A program made the position numbers and the translations under genes. The notes beneath the pieces were generated by a model. The model saw only the letters and a program-made list of their open reading frames with translations, did no database searches and had not been told where the DNA came from. From Anaeramoeba flamelloides (Eukaryota; Metamonada; Anaeramoebidae), in NCBI GenBank assembly GCA_027625915.1, contig JANTQA010000036.1, positions 11,491,001-11,555,000 on the forward strand: DNA of 64,000 nucleotides. The letters are read 5' to 3'. Shown piece after piece: positions 22,886 to 35,643 of this stretch; the stretch's first letter is position 1, and every line of letters starts with the position of its first letter.

Positions 22886-24271
22886 TGAAAGGTTTAGATA
22901 TTCTAATTTTCATTAGGAATTGTTTAAAAAATAGAATTACCTTTAAAAGTTAAATAATAGTAATATAATTGCGACCATACAATCATTTTAAAAAAATTAA
23001 ATTCAGTTAAATAAAAATTAATTTAAAATATTTTTTCAAAATAAACAAAATTGATTTTCTATTTACAAAAAATTGATTTATCACATGAAAATAATTTGTT
23101 CAAGTTTTTAATAACTTGAGAAATTTTCTTGAATAGTGAATAAAAATAAATAATAGAAAGTCCATTAATCAGATTTATCCGAGATTTTTTTCCCCTCTTT
23201 TTCTTGTTTTTTATTCTAATTGAAAATTTCTCATATAAGATCTTGAAAAATCCAAAACTATTATTAATAAAAGTATAAATAAATTGAAAAATAACCCAAT
23301 GACCCTTTTGGAGAGAAGATGACTGAGTTTGAATCATTTATATTACAGTAAAAATAATCAATTAATATGCATCACAACACAAATGATCTCTTTAAAACAA
23401 AAGAAATTGACAAAATTAACAAATAATTATAACAAAAACCACTATCAAAAAATTTCATAAATGGGAATTTCATTTTTTTCCTTGACAAGTCTAAATAATA
23501 TATAAGATAAAGTAAAAAAAAAAAAAAAAAAAATAAAAATGTGTGAGTCGGATCATGAAATTTGTAACAAAAAGTTAATATAAATATCATAAAAATCATT
23601 TAACAGTGAAACAAAAAATTGAATTATTTCGTTTTTTATATCCTGTGGAGTATTATAATTTTGGTTTGTTCAAAAATTTCTCACAAAAAAAAAAGAAAGT
23701 TTCGATTCATCTCGAATATTCAGAAACTAAAAAAGAAAAATTGTCTTGAAATAAAATCAAAATTTGAATTCTCAAAAGATGATTTAAACTAGAAGAGAGC
23801 CGCAGTGACTTGGTATCATCATTAAAAGAGAACTAAACACATACAAAAAAATAAATACTCAAAAAATGTAAATCAAAAAAAAATCAAAAAATAATCAAAA
23901 AATAAAAAAAAATTATTTGAAGTGGTGAAACAAGAACAAAAGTGATCTTTTCACATTTTTATTTTATTTTATTGGAGTATTAAAGTTTTTATCATTTGTT
24001 AAATTGGTAATATTAATATTGGTTAATTTAATTTTCATGTTTTTTTGTTTTTTTAATTTTTGTATTTTTTTTTTTTTTTTCAAAAATGTGTAAAAAAAAA
24101 AGAAGTTGTACTAATTTTTAAAGTTTAATAGGGTCTTCTGAAGATTAATAATAATTAAAAATAATTTTATTTGAAATGTCAAAGTAAAACACTTTTATAT
24201 TATTTTTACAAAAAAAAAAAATTAGAATATTTAAAATTAATAATACCAATAAATTCTTTAATCTACTTGAA

Positions 24272-27200
24272 TTACTTATCAAATACAATTTCAAGCACCA
24301 ATGCATTGGGCATACTTCGATCCATGACAGTCATTGTTTGTCCATCTTGGAATAATTCATGGAGTTGTTTCGTTAAATTCTTTTCTGTTTTTGTTCTAAG
24401 AGGACCTTTATTGAAAAAAATTGATTTTCCTTCACTTCTAATGCTTGGTCCTTTTAATTGACTATTAGTGATATTGTTGTGAAGATAATAATTTTTAAAA
24501 AAAAATAAAAATATTTGTATATAAATAATAAAAGACCTTTAAATTAGTACTTTTTTTGTCTCAAGATTTTTAAAAAAATATTGTTTTTATTATTGAAATA
24601 CTATTTTGTGGTATGGAAATAATATTGCTTATTATTTGACAATTTTTGTTTTTTTTAAATCAAAGTAAAAAGTGCTTAGTTTTTGAAATTAATTTTGTAG
24701 TAATCTTATTATAATCTATTGATAAAGAATTAGTTGAAAATTTTTTCAGAAAATTCAAATGGACATACATCAAGAAAGAGTGATCTTTTAAATTAATATT
24801 TCCAAATAAATTTTTTACAATTTTTGTTTATAAATTGATTATTACAATTAAAAAATAATTTTTTTGAAAAAGTTTTCTAAAAATAAATGTTCATAGAGCA
24901 TGAGAGAAACTTTTTTTTTTAAAAAAAAAAAAAAAAAACACAAAACAATAAAATATGATTATTTTGAACAAGAAAAGAATTTTCACATTAAAATAAACTA
25001 ATTACACAAAAAAAATTTTTAGTTTGTTTTATGATTAGGTTGTAAAAATCTTAAAAATATTCTATAAGAAAATCTATATCTATATATATTTAGATATACA
25101 TTTTTATAAATCAATTTGTTTAATTTCAGAAAAAAAAATATTGAAATAACAAATATAATTTAATTTTTAGGTAGAAAAAATTTTCATTAATAATTATATT
25201 AGACCTTAGTTTATTTGTAGTTTTAATTATATTAATAATTATTAATTTGAAAATGAGAATTTTTTAAGAATATAGTTATATTTTACAAATTTTAAGTGGT
25301 ACCAGTGTATTTGAAATTCAATCATTCAAATCATTTCTTTAACTAAATACATAGATATTTTAATAAATACGAGAGTGGAATATATCCTAGAATAATAAAT
25401 TTTCATACCAATTATAAAAACGGAAAACAAAATAATTAAAAAATTGATCAAGAAAAAAGAACTAAAAATATTTATTAATTGATCTTATTAATAAAAATTG
25501 ATACAATTGCTTCTTCTTTATTCAGTTTTATTTTTAATTCTTTATGGAAATATTTTTGGTTGGAAAATTTTTGAGAAACAAATAACTTTTTATTTCTAAA
25601 GAATTCCCAAAATATTTTTAATTCAATTTTCTTTTAAATCATCAAATTTTAGTTTTGGATGATGAAAATAGGATATTTTTTCAATTCTTCTTCAGAAATA
25701 TAGATTTTTGGACAAATTGGTTTGATTTGATAATTATTTATTTTTCATTAAAAATTGAAAACTCAAAATAATATTGAATTTTACTTGAAATTTTTAAACT
25801 TATTTTCTTTGAGTTGATTTTTTAGATTCGTATTTTAGATTTTGATAATCAATCCTCTTATTTTAATCTTTGAAACAGTATCCTTTATTTTGGCTTTGGT
25901 ATGATAACAATATTTGAAAAAAGAATTTTGAAAATCAATTTGTAAAAAATCGTTTTGGTTAAATAATAAAAATTATGAATGGGTTGAGAAATTCAAGGTT
26001 ATATCTTGTTTGTATTAATTCGAAATTTAGAAGATATAGAGAAACAAATCTTCGAAAATATAATTAAATTAAATTTTTTTTTTTAATCATTCTTGATTTT
26101 AAAAGGTTTATATTGAAAGGTGATCTTTCTTGTTTGGTCTTCTAAAAGAAAAGATTTGTTTAAAATACACACCTTCTCTTGTCTATGTTTTTGGTTTACT
26201 CAATGATTAATTTCAATCGTTCCTAAAAACACATTTCTAGATCTAAAACCTAATTTAATAAAACCAAAAATTGAATTCAAAAAAAAATAATTTAAAAAAA
26301 TGAAAGATTCAACTCTTGATTTAATTTTGGTTTGCTTTCTTTTCACGAATATATTAAAGAATGATTTTTTGATTTCAAAGTTTCGATATCTTGTGGCACT
26401 TGAAAAAATCTTTTTTCAGTAATGTTTTTCAGAATTAAAATTTTTTTCAAAATGGTAAAATGTACCTACTTTTTTGAAGCAATAAGTTCTTTTTAAAAAA
26501 ATAGAAGTACTTAGAAAATTAGTGAAATGTTTCTTTTTCTTTTCACTCATATAAAAACTTCTTAATTGAGTTTTGTCTTTAAACATATTTTATTTGACAA
26601 AGCAAGAATTTATATTTAAAAATAAAATATTTTTAACTCAAAAGTTTCAATAATAAGCAAGTAGCTCGAATTTTAAAAAAAAAAAAAAAAGAAATTCAAA
26701 AAAATTCATACAGCTTTTCATCAGTTTTTAATTGTTCAATTAATTCTTCAAGTTTTTTGGTTTTGTCAATTTTCCATTTGAGTGTTTTTGATGAGCATAC
26801 TAAACAGTCTTTTTTTCTTTCATATTTGAAAGTATAGGTATATAAATTATTTCCAACATACATCATATAATTGTCCAAATAAAATGAGCATTGAGTTACT
26901 AATTTGAAACACTCATTGACACATGCAGCTATATGAAATTCAAACAGATTTAAAAGTGAAAATTGTGTAAGGTTTGGAAAATTAGAATTAATAGATAGTT
27001 TTAACAATGTTAAGTACCTGAAATAATGGCATTTGTGGAGGCAACAGCTGGAATAATGTTTTTAATGATTTTTTGTGATCTTTGATAGGTTACTCCTTCA
27101 ATATTAAACGATTTTGCTCTTTCGAGAGCTTTTTCATAAACAAATTGAACATGTTCATGAACATCACCATCAAGTTTTTCTTCGTGAGACTATACATTTT

Positions 27201-28285
27201 TTTTTCAAGAAAAAAAAAAAAAAAAAAATGAGAAAAAAAAAAGAATAAAAAAAAAAAAAAAATAATTAAAATCTGAATAATACCTCTTGCCAAATAACAG
27301 TTGAAGCATATTCGATACAGTGATCTGCATTTCTTGGTGTGTTTCGAATTGTACAAATTGGGAATTTTTGTTGTGGTGGGAATGCATCCATTTGGCATTC
27401 AAAACAACTTCCGAAACCTGGGAAGATCACTCTGACTTGTCCTTTGAAACCTGTTAATTTTCAGAGAAAAAGAAAAACCATTCATAGAAGAGAAAACATA
27501 TATAAAAAAAAGAAAAAGAAAAGAGTGAGAAAAAAAAATGATAAAAGAAAAAATAAAAAAAAAAAAAGAAGAAAGACAAAAAGTTTTATTTACCTTCTGA
27601 ACCGCCGTCAATAAGAGGAATCATGGTTGACATATCTGGGTTACCATCAGTATCAAATTCAAGAAGAGAAAAAAGCATTGCGTTAAGCCATCGACGAGCT
27701 TCAATATTATCCAATCCTGAAATTACAATCTTGAATTGTGAATAAAAAGATTCGTCAAAGTCTTGAATAGGGCAATAGTGTCTGTAAAAAACAAAAATTA
27801 AGAAAAAAAAACAACAAAAAAAAAAAAAAAAAAAAGGAGAAAAAAAAAAAAAGATAAAAAGTAAATCAACAAAGAGAAAAAATAAAAAAAAAACATTTTT
27901 TGGGTTGTATTACAAAGAAAATACAGAGCTTTACAAGAGCCTGTGTATAAAATTCTTACGGAGTAACTTTACAACCTTCAACACGATCCATAATAAAATT
28001 AGCAGCTGTTGTTGCCTTTGGTTTGTCTACATCTTTTTTGGTAAACAAAAATTGACGATTCAAATTAGAGATATCGATTGTATCTAAATCAATAACATGG
28101 ATATCTTTAAAGCCAGACAATGCAAGATCTTTGAGGATCTCGCACCCTAAGCCACCTGCTCCAATAACAAGGATTTTGGCCTTGTGGAGAATGTTTTTGA
28201 AATCTTCAGATCCTTCGTAGTCTTCAAAAGCAAAGGGACCTGCTCTAAGAATTAATTTGTCAATGTCTTCCCAACGATCAGTCAT
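24272..28285 (-). CDS. uba3: UBA3, catalytic subunit of the NEDD8-activating enzyme E1 (6 exons, 419 aa)
   Basis: Exons on the minus strand: 28285-27960, 27781-27594, 27450-27284, 27189-27018, 26928-26712 and 24461-24272. All have GT donors and AG acceptors, and the phases close to 420 codons including TAA. The protein adenylates NEDD8 and carries it as a thioester for cullin neddylation, working as a heterodimer with NAE1. Residues 37-47 hold the ATP-binding [11 protein letters not shown], and 71-80 the [10 protein letters not shown] motif. The zinc pair SCFEC is near 187-190 and the catalytic Cys204 lies in [14 protein letters not shown] follows, and the second zinc pair CLVC comes later. 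The last exon encodes the ubiquitin-fold E2-binding domain (LQLKGPSI through VLEIVFDK). The final intron is 2250 bases and contains an R1 element; the others are 89-178 bases. The start at 28285 is the ATG giving the family's usual short N terminus. Confidence 0.95.
25264..26478 (-). mobile_element. R1 element copy 2, inside the last UBA3 intron
   Basis: It lies in reverse orientation relative to 4921-6127. The left end TTAAG at 25264-25268 is followed by ATTTTAC and AGTGGTACC. The right end, reverse-complemented, reads GTAGGTACATTTTACC, then ACATTACTGAAAAAA and AAGTGCCACAAG, closely following copy 1. The right TTAA has become TGAA on the plus strand. Length about 1215 bases, no coding capacity. 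It accounts for over half of the intron. Confidence 0.85.
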
Positions 28286-29520
28286 TTGAGATATTATGCT
28301 GTAATTTAAAAAATTAAAATTGAAAAAAAATAAAAAATTCACTTTGAAAATCTTTTTTGCAATTAATTATTGAACAAAATTTGTCGAAAGAGTTTTTAAA
28401 GAAAGATTTTTTGAGATTTGATGTTTTGAAGAATTTAAAAGTATTTGAAATTTTTTCAATTATATTTCAATTGTTTCATTTTGGATTCTTTGAAAAACAA
28501 GGTTAAGAATGGTGTACAAAGTCAAAGAATAAAAAAAGACTAACAAATCAATCATGATCTTAATTTATTTTGTTGCAATTTCAATAAATTGGTTAAAGAA
28601 GAACTTCAATGGAAGGTAAATTTTTAACAAATTCTTGTGTAAACAATAGTAATTGAGAAAAAATTAATAATTAGTATTAAAAAAGACGTTTGTTGAAAGT
28701 TTAAAAGTATTCAATCTTCTGGGTTTTAGTTTTTGTACTTTAAGTCTCTTTCATTTTCTCGAATTTGTTATCGAGAAATTATTCATTTTTTTTTTCCAAA
28801 ATGGTCTTTTAGGGTTTTTCTTTGAATTATTTGAAAGTGATTTTTAATTGGTTTCAGTCATTTGTGATAACAATATCTCATGAAGTTTCTCCATTCTTTA
28901 TTATTTTGAGTTAATAGTTTGTTGAGAAAAAGGCTAAATAGTCCATGAAATAAAATATTTTTGTTGGTCTTTGAAATATAAATTGTATTAAATTTCAGTA
29001 CTGTTATTCTTTACACTTTTTAACCCTATACAATTTTTTTGAATTAAGTTTTTAATATCACTGAGAACTAAAATAACATAATTGTATTTACAATAAAAAT
29101 ATTATTGAATTATAATGAAAAGATTCCAAGATATAAAATTTAGAAGCAATTCTCTTAAAAAGAAAAGTTTATAATTTAAAAATTGTATATGTACCCACTT
29201 TAAAAATTTACTTGAAAAAAAAAACTATCTAGATTTGAAAAAATTTTGACCTTTTGATTAAATTTTATTATATTTTATTAGACATTTTATCGAAATAAAA
29301 TATTTTAATTTTTAAAAAAGTTTGTATAGTCATCAAAAATTTAATATTTTTAATATTTAAAACACATTATTATCCACTAGAACTTTTTTCAATGCTTTAA
29401 AGCCTATCATGACCTAAAACACTTTAATTAATAATTTCTTGATTATAAAAGATATTCTAATATCAAAAAGAATATTTGTTTTATTTATTGATTATTACCA
29501 TTCAATACCAATATAGATAT

Positions 29521-29552
29521 ACATACATACATACATATATATATATATATAT
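29521..29552. repeat. ACAT/AT microsatellite
   Basis: ACAT units pass into an AT run. Confidence 0.85.
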
Positions 29553-31074
29553 CACAGGTCTTAGGGTTTTTCGTTTTAAAACGATGAAAAACTTATAAAA
29601 TCGCGTTTTTTCGAATTTTTTACATGTTTTTTCGTTTCTTTCATTGTTTACGTTTTTTGGTTTTTGAAAAAGTCCTCGAATTCTTTTGAAATCATACTTT
29701 TCGTTTCTGGGATGTGAAAAAACGCAAATGAAAAAACTTAAAAACAATGATAAAAAAACAATTAAAAAACAAGTAGAGTGGAATTTTTTTAAATGTGTTA
29801 GAAAACAGGGTTAATTCGTGGATGATTTCATATTTAAATAGGGGTGTTGTTTTTAAAAACATGAAAATAGTTTGATTATATATTTTAAAAAAAACACCAA
29901 AATAATATTAAGTAATTTTTCCCTTTTAACTCTTGGAAATTGTAAACTCTTTAAACACTGAGTTAAAAAATTATTTTTTTAGAAAATGAATTAGAATTTG
30001 AGAAGAAAAGTAGTTCAAATTTACACTTTTTTACAATTTTTAATTAGATCATCTCACCTATTTTTTTTACATTTTATTACACCCCCCTATAATATTTTTT
30101 ACTTGATCACAAAAAAACATTAAAAATTATTATCATAAAATTTTTTTTTCTACAATTACTAATTTGGAAAATGTGATCAGTAATTTTTTTTCATATTAAT
30201 TCACCTTCAACTTATGAGCAATAAAATTAAAATAATTTAATTTTTTTTTGATATTGAAATACAAATTTTACAACTATTTTTTTTAGATAATTAATTATTA
30301 AATTTCTCATTTCTTAAAAGTTATTTCATTGGGAATACTTTATTATGTTTTGTTCAAAAAAACAATTTCATTTTTTATTATTTAATTTTTCAGCAAAATT
30401 GTTTTCAAACAATTTATATATTACTTACTTTGTCCAAATTATGAATTTCTACATTTAAAAGATATTTATTTGTTTAAATGATTGAAAAAAAATTAAAGTC
30501 ACTTAACAGAAGTAATAACTCTTTCATCTTTTAAATACTTTAAGAATTAACATATGATTTCTATATTAAATTTACATATTCAGTTTTTTTTTCTTTACTA
30601 CAACAAAACAAGGCGAAATTTATTAACCAAAAAAGATAAAAAAAAACACTCAATACATGCACAGAGAAGGATAAATTAAAGTACCCGATAAATTGTATTT
30701 AAAATCATTAGTAATTTATATGATTTTTTTTTGTACTTTTCTTTTTTTGTTGTGATCGATCATAAAATATTATTTTTATGAAATCTTTGATTCAATGTAT
30801 TTAATTTTTTATTCAAAAATTTCCACTAATTTCTTTTTGGGTTACAGGACTGAATAAAATATACGAAATAAATTTTTCTTCCCATTATTTTAATTATTTA
30901 TATATTTTATATATGTTTTTTTTTTCGTTTCAATTGTGAAGGATTTTTGAGCTATTCTAAAAGATATATATAAATATTTAGTAAACTTAAATTTTCAAAA
31001 AAAAAAATCTTTAATCTCTGATGTTAATATACAATGAATTCACCCTTTTAATTATTATTCAAAAAAAAAATTTC

Positions 31075-31205
31075 CTATATATATATATATATATATATAT
31101 ATCCAAGAAACGAATTTTACACTTCGCTCACGCATGCGCCAACGCGTTTCATTACATCAAAAAAAGCTTCGAACCTGCGATATATATATATATATATATA
31201 TATAT
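31075..31205. repeat. Two TA microsatellites flanking a CpG-rich 78-base island
   Basis: TA runs at 31075-31102 and 31180-31205 bracket 31103-31180, which is rich in CG dinucleotides (ACGCATGCGCCAACGCG). The minus strand of the island contains GCAGGTTCGAAGC followed at once by a seven-T run, resembling a Pol III B box and terminator. No tRNA fold is present. Confidence 0.7.
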
Positions 31206-31587
31206 CCTAAATAATTTAAAAATAAAATAAAATATATATATTAAAATTTTAAAAAAAAATAATATATTTTTTTCATTGTAAAATTTGTGACAATTTTTTA
31301 ATAAGAATTTTTTTTTAAAATTTATATTATTTAGTCAAAAGTCCAAGTAAGATTAATAATTGATTTTTTTTAATTTTTTAAATTTTTAGAATCTATACAC
31401 AAAAAATAAATCGAGTATTTAATAAGAGATCATAAATCAAATATTATTTTTAAAGATCTTTGTTAATTTAGATTGAAAAATTCAAATCTAAAAAAGATTT
31501 TCTTCATATATTTACTAGTAACAAAAATCTATAAATATATTGTTTGTGAAGATTATTTTTTGTACAGTTAATTATACTTTTAAATTA

Positions 31588-31753
31588 AAAATTTGGAAGT
31601 AAATTAAAACACTTAAAAAAAAACCCAATTAAGGAAAAAATTTGAATTCTAGTTTAATACCATGTAAAATAATAAATTTCAAATAATATACGTTAATTTG
31701 AGATTATGTTTACCATAAATTTCGTTACAGTTTGTATCTGAAAAGTGAAACTA
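31588..31753 (+). mobile_element. Family F remnant (copy 4)
   Basis: The order of words AATTAAGG, GAATTCTAGT, TTAATTTGAGATT, CATAAATTTCG and AAAAGTGAAACTAA matches family F (53006-53201), but the ends are decayed. Confidence 0.5.
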
Positions 31754-33607
31754 ATATTATCTTTAAATAATATTCAAGAGTTATTATATATATATATATA
31801 TATATTAAACGAAAAATTGATTTTTTTATCAATAAAAAAAGAGTTTATTGATTTAATTACGATTATTAAATGAAATTGAATAACATTTTTTTTGTTTTAT
31901 TTTTAGTGTTTTAATTTTTTTTCTATTACATTAATTGATGTTTTAGACAATTATCCAGATTCAATTTTTAATTATAGCACAAACAAAGGAATTTTATTTT
32001 TCTCTTAATTCAATATTTATTGAAATTTTGTAAAAAATAAATTAAAAATCCATGTAATAATTTTTTTTTATTTTATTATTTCATGTATCATAAAATTAAC
32101 AACATTGTTTAAGAGTTATTATTGATAAATCAGTATATCCTGTTTTTTAATTACTATTATTATAATACAATTTCTTCTTCTTTAAAAAAAAATAATTAAA
32201 AAACATTAAAAAAAAATTGAATAAAAAAATAATAAATGTTTTTATTAGAATATCAAAAAAAAATACTAATACATAACTACTTTATCTTTGAAAGATTTTG
32301 ACTTTTTATTATATACAAATCTGAATTAAAGATAAATAAGATATTAAATATATTAGTATACCAATATCATTTTATATATTTTATTTTAGACTTTATGAAA
32401 TATAGGCAAATCCGGGGTGACAATATTTTTTAATATATATAATCTAAACCCCATTTCACTCATAAATTCCCTTCCAAAAAATGAAATATTCACTTTTTTT
32501 TGAAAGAATCAAACAAATGATGATTGTTTAGAAATAAAAGAAATAATAAAATTCGGATTAATAGTTAAATATGATAAACAAAATACCAGAACAAACATTA
32601 AATTGCAAAAAAAAAAAAAATGCTAAATTTTTTTTTGAATGTACTGGTTAGAATTCCCTGGGGAAATGTCTAAATATCTTTTTAAAATTAAAATTAACGG
32701 CAATAAGATTATTTAATGGCAAATATAAACGCTTTAAAATTAAATATAAATCCTTACTTTTATGTATGTTAATTTGAATTTTCAATTATTTATTTTTTTT
32801 TTCAAATTGACTTTTTAAAAAAATTGAAAAACAAAACAAAGAAAAAAAAAAAAGAAAAAAAAAAAAAAAAAAAAATTGACTAAATTAGAAAAAAATGATT
32901 GATCTAAAAATTGAAAATTTATTTTGAGAAGATTAATGTATTAAACGGATATAATATGTTCTATTTCTTTAATATACCTGACCAATTGACTGGAAAAGAG
33001 TTTATAATAGATATGTATATATGTAGGTATATATAAACTTGTTTATATATAAGGTGAATTCAATAAAATTTCTATTTATCATTATTTTTTTTTTATAATT
33101 CTGGCGGAAAGAAGAAACAAAAAGAAATAAGTAGAATAATAAAAATTCCAGAAATATTTATTAACGGATTATTAATCAAATCAAACTAATCAATATATTT
33201 TCTTAAAAATTTCAAAACCAAAATTCTTAATTTTCCTATTGAAAAAAATAAATAATGTCCAATTTGATCTTCAATTGAAGATTTAATAAAATCCCAAATT
33301 AAATCATTATGATTTTTCTACAATCATTTTTCCAATTTTAATACCGACAGAATAACACATTTCCTTAGAGACTTTTGATCTTACAATAAAAAAAAAATTG
33401 TAAAACAATTAAGCAATCAATTGAAAAATTAAAAAAAAAAAAAAAAGATCAAAATAAAGAAAACAATAATTTATTTTTATAAATCTAAAAACAGTTATTT
33501 TAAAAAATATAATATTTTCTAATTCGATAAGGAATTAAGCAAAGAAGAATTTTTCAATCCAAAATAAAAAAAAAATAAAAAAATAAAAAAAATTATATTA
33601 TGATAGC

Positions 33608-35191
33608 CTAAATTAATTCGTAACGATTTCTTCCACGTCGAATACAAGAAATAAAGTATGGGTATAATCCTACACAGAATATTAAGAGAAAGGCAAAGTC
33701 GTAAATATATATGGGTATCATTGCATATATAAAGTTTGTTATCTTGTTATCTAAATATAAAATTAAAAGCAATTGGAAAACCATTAAAGGCGCTAAGATT
33801 ACAAGCGGTATGCACGACATGATGAGGATCATTTCACCATCAGGATATCTAGTTCTGGGGATACATTGCAAAATGATAAAGATAAATGGATACAATTCAA
33901 AAATATAAAGGGGAGTAAATACTTTCGACCAACTAAACATGATTTCACCATCCAGTTTATAACCCAGTAAAAATATAAATATTAAAAGGGGCACAATACA
34001 ACAGCCAATTAAACATAGAACAACAACATCGTGCCTACTCAAATATTCTTCTCTTATGGAACAAAAGGAAAAGAAATAAATTATTAATATAATGGTTTCA
34101 AATATTAATAAAGGTATAAAAGTCTTTATCCAGGAAAACACAAATATATTTGAAATTTTTAAAATGATAAATACTAATGGTAATAGTATTATGATTACAA
34201 CGACATGGGTAAATATAAAGGAAGGAATGGTGCGTTTGGAAAATTTAATAAGATTATGAATTAAAAAAATTAAATAAAATAAGCATAAATTGAAAGCTAT
34301 AGGCGAAATGACCCAAAAGTTATTATGAATGTGCAGTATATCGGATATATTTAATGTTAACAAAATAGTAAATGCAATTATTGACGCTGGTAATAACAAC
34401 ACTGGAAATTTTACATATTTGTAGACTGATATATAAAAATCGTTGATTATACTATTTTCATGGAAAAACCTTTGCTGTTGTTCCGTTTTGTTTCTAATGT
34501 GTTTACTTGATTCAAATATGTACTTTACTTTTTTGAGCAATTCCTGCTTCGGATCATCAAAGTATTCAATATATTGATGCCGTATTTCACTGGTTGTAAG
34601 TGGTTTTAATTTCTTTTGATTATTATTATTATTATTAAATCCTGAATTATACATTATAATAGAATTATTATTATTATTGTTGTTGTTTGTATTATTGCTG
34701 ATATTATTTTTGGTATTATAATCATTATTTGTCAAATATTCTAATAATTCATTATTATTAAAATTTGGTTTTATATATGTTAATTCAGTTAATGAAGTTG
34801 ATGATGATGATAAAGACAATAAAATATTTTTTTCTTTATTTATATTTTTATTTTCATTTTCATTTTTCGATTTTAATAATAATTTTTTTTGTATTTCTTT
34901 TGTTGGTAAATCATCTAGTGATCCATAAATAATGTTGTTAGTATACATAGTGACTCGATAAAATATTATGGATTTCCAAATCCAAAAATTTTCTAATTTA
35001 TGACATTGTTGCCTCCATATTTCAGAATCATTAATAATTTCATTAAATTCTTTACACGTTAGTGAAAGAAACAACAATTGGCATGGGGATAAATATTCAC
35101 AAATCATCCAAATTACTAATGATAAATTAATAAAAATAAGAGAGAGAGAGAGAATGAGAAAGAGTAGGTTTAATAAATAAATGATGATCAT
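33608..35191 (-). CDS. F-box protein with a TMEM185-like multispan membrane domain (527 aa)
   Basis: A single exon from ATG to TAG. Residues 25-66 form an F-box: CEYLSPCQLLFLSLTCKEFN then NDSEIWRQQC, the usual Skp1-binding fold. The first 24 residues are hydrophobic and come from TC-repeat sequence ending in a possible acceptor (TTATCATTAG). A short N-terminal exon could therefore replace them, but I see no such exon. Residues 100-200 are Lys/Asn/Ser low complexity with Asn runs. From 262 to 512 there are about eight hydrophobic segments, with the repeated motif FSW-K-F-PL-IFE at 352-365 and 419-432, characteristic of the Tmemb_185A (TMEM185) family. The combination suggests a membrane-anchored SCF substrate receptor. 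That role is inference; the domains are seen. Confidence 0.75.
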   Translation of the reverse strand: MIIIYLLNLLFLILSLSLIFINLSLVIWMICEYLSPCQLLFLSLTCKEFNEIINDSEIWRQQCHKLENFWIWKSIIFYRVTMYTNNIIYGSLDDLPTKEIQKKLLLKSKNENENKNINKEKNILLSLSSSSTSLTELTYIKPNFNNNELLEYLTNNDYNTKNNISNNTNNNNNNNNSIIMYNSGFNNNNNNQKKLKPLTTSEIRHQYIEYFDDPKQELLKKVKYIFESSKHIRNKTEQQQRFFHENSIINDFYISVYKYVKFPVLLLPASIIAFTILLTLNISDILHIHNNFWVISPIAFNLCLFYLIFLIHNLIKFSKRTIPSFIFTHVVVIIILLPLVFIILKISNIFVFSWIKTFIPLLIFETIILIIYFFSFCSIREEYLSRHDVVVLCLIGCCIVPLLIFIFLLGYKLDGEIMFSWSKVFTPLYIFELYPFIFIILQCIPRTRYPDGEMILIMSCIPLVILAPLMVFQLLLILYLDNKITNFIYAMIPIYIYDFAFLLIFCVGLYPYFISCIRRGRNRYELI

Positions 35192-35585
35192 GAAAATAAC
35201 AGACCCATTAATAGTATTTTTATCATGATTATAATAAATAAAATAAAATTATTCCAAATGGATATTTTTTCATAAAAAAATTTGTAATGGATTATTTATT
35301 GTTTAATTAATTTTGTTATGGCAATAGTTTAAAATATAGGAGTTTTTAAAAAATTCGAAAAAAAAAGTTTTTAATAAATTCCTGAAAATAGGCCTATTGA
35401 AGTTTATAAACTGTTTTTTATATATAAACTCTTTTTCAGTCAAAGGGGAATAGTTTTATTAAAGAAATAGAACACATTCTATGAGTTTAATTCATTATTC
35501 TTCTCAAATTAAATTTTTAATTTTTAGATCAGAATCATTTTTTCTCATTTTGTACAATTTTTTTTTTTTTGTTTTTTGCTTTTTG

Positions 35586-35643
<58 letters not shown>

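Larger units (their letters stand above)
19276..24271. other. 5 kb AT-rich intergenic region
   Basis: No gene is supported. It contains a TA microsatellite (20552-20583) and family B repeat copy 2 (22700-22885). Minus-strand frames at 22045-22275, 23059-23337 and 23372-23599 have partly natural codons but no motif, no splice context and no known family; I leave them uncalled. Confidence 0.55.
28286..33607. other. 5.3 kb AT-rich intergenic region
   Basis: No gene is supported. It holds TA microsatellites (29521-29552, 31075-31102, 31180-31205), a GC-richer island between two of them, and a decayed family F copy (31588-31753). A minus-strand frame at 29502-29747 is Lys/Arg-rich and contains many CGTTTTTTCG-like words. 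It is not recognisable. Confidence 0.55.

Noticed and set aside
22045-23599. Minus-strand frames at 22045-22275, 23059-23337 and 23372-23599
   Set aside because: Partly natural codons but hydrophobic stretches come from T runs; no splice sites link them and no family is recognised.
27905-28087. Plus-strand frame opposite UBA3 exon 1
   Set aside because: Antisense shadow of the intron and exon of UBA3.
29502-29747. Minus-strand Lys/Arg-rich frame of 81 codons
   Set aside because: Built from repeated CGTTTTTTCG-like words and a TA microsatellite; no homology or splice context recognised.
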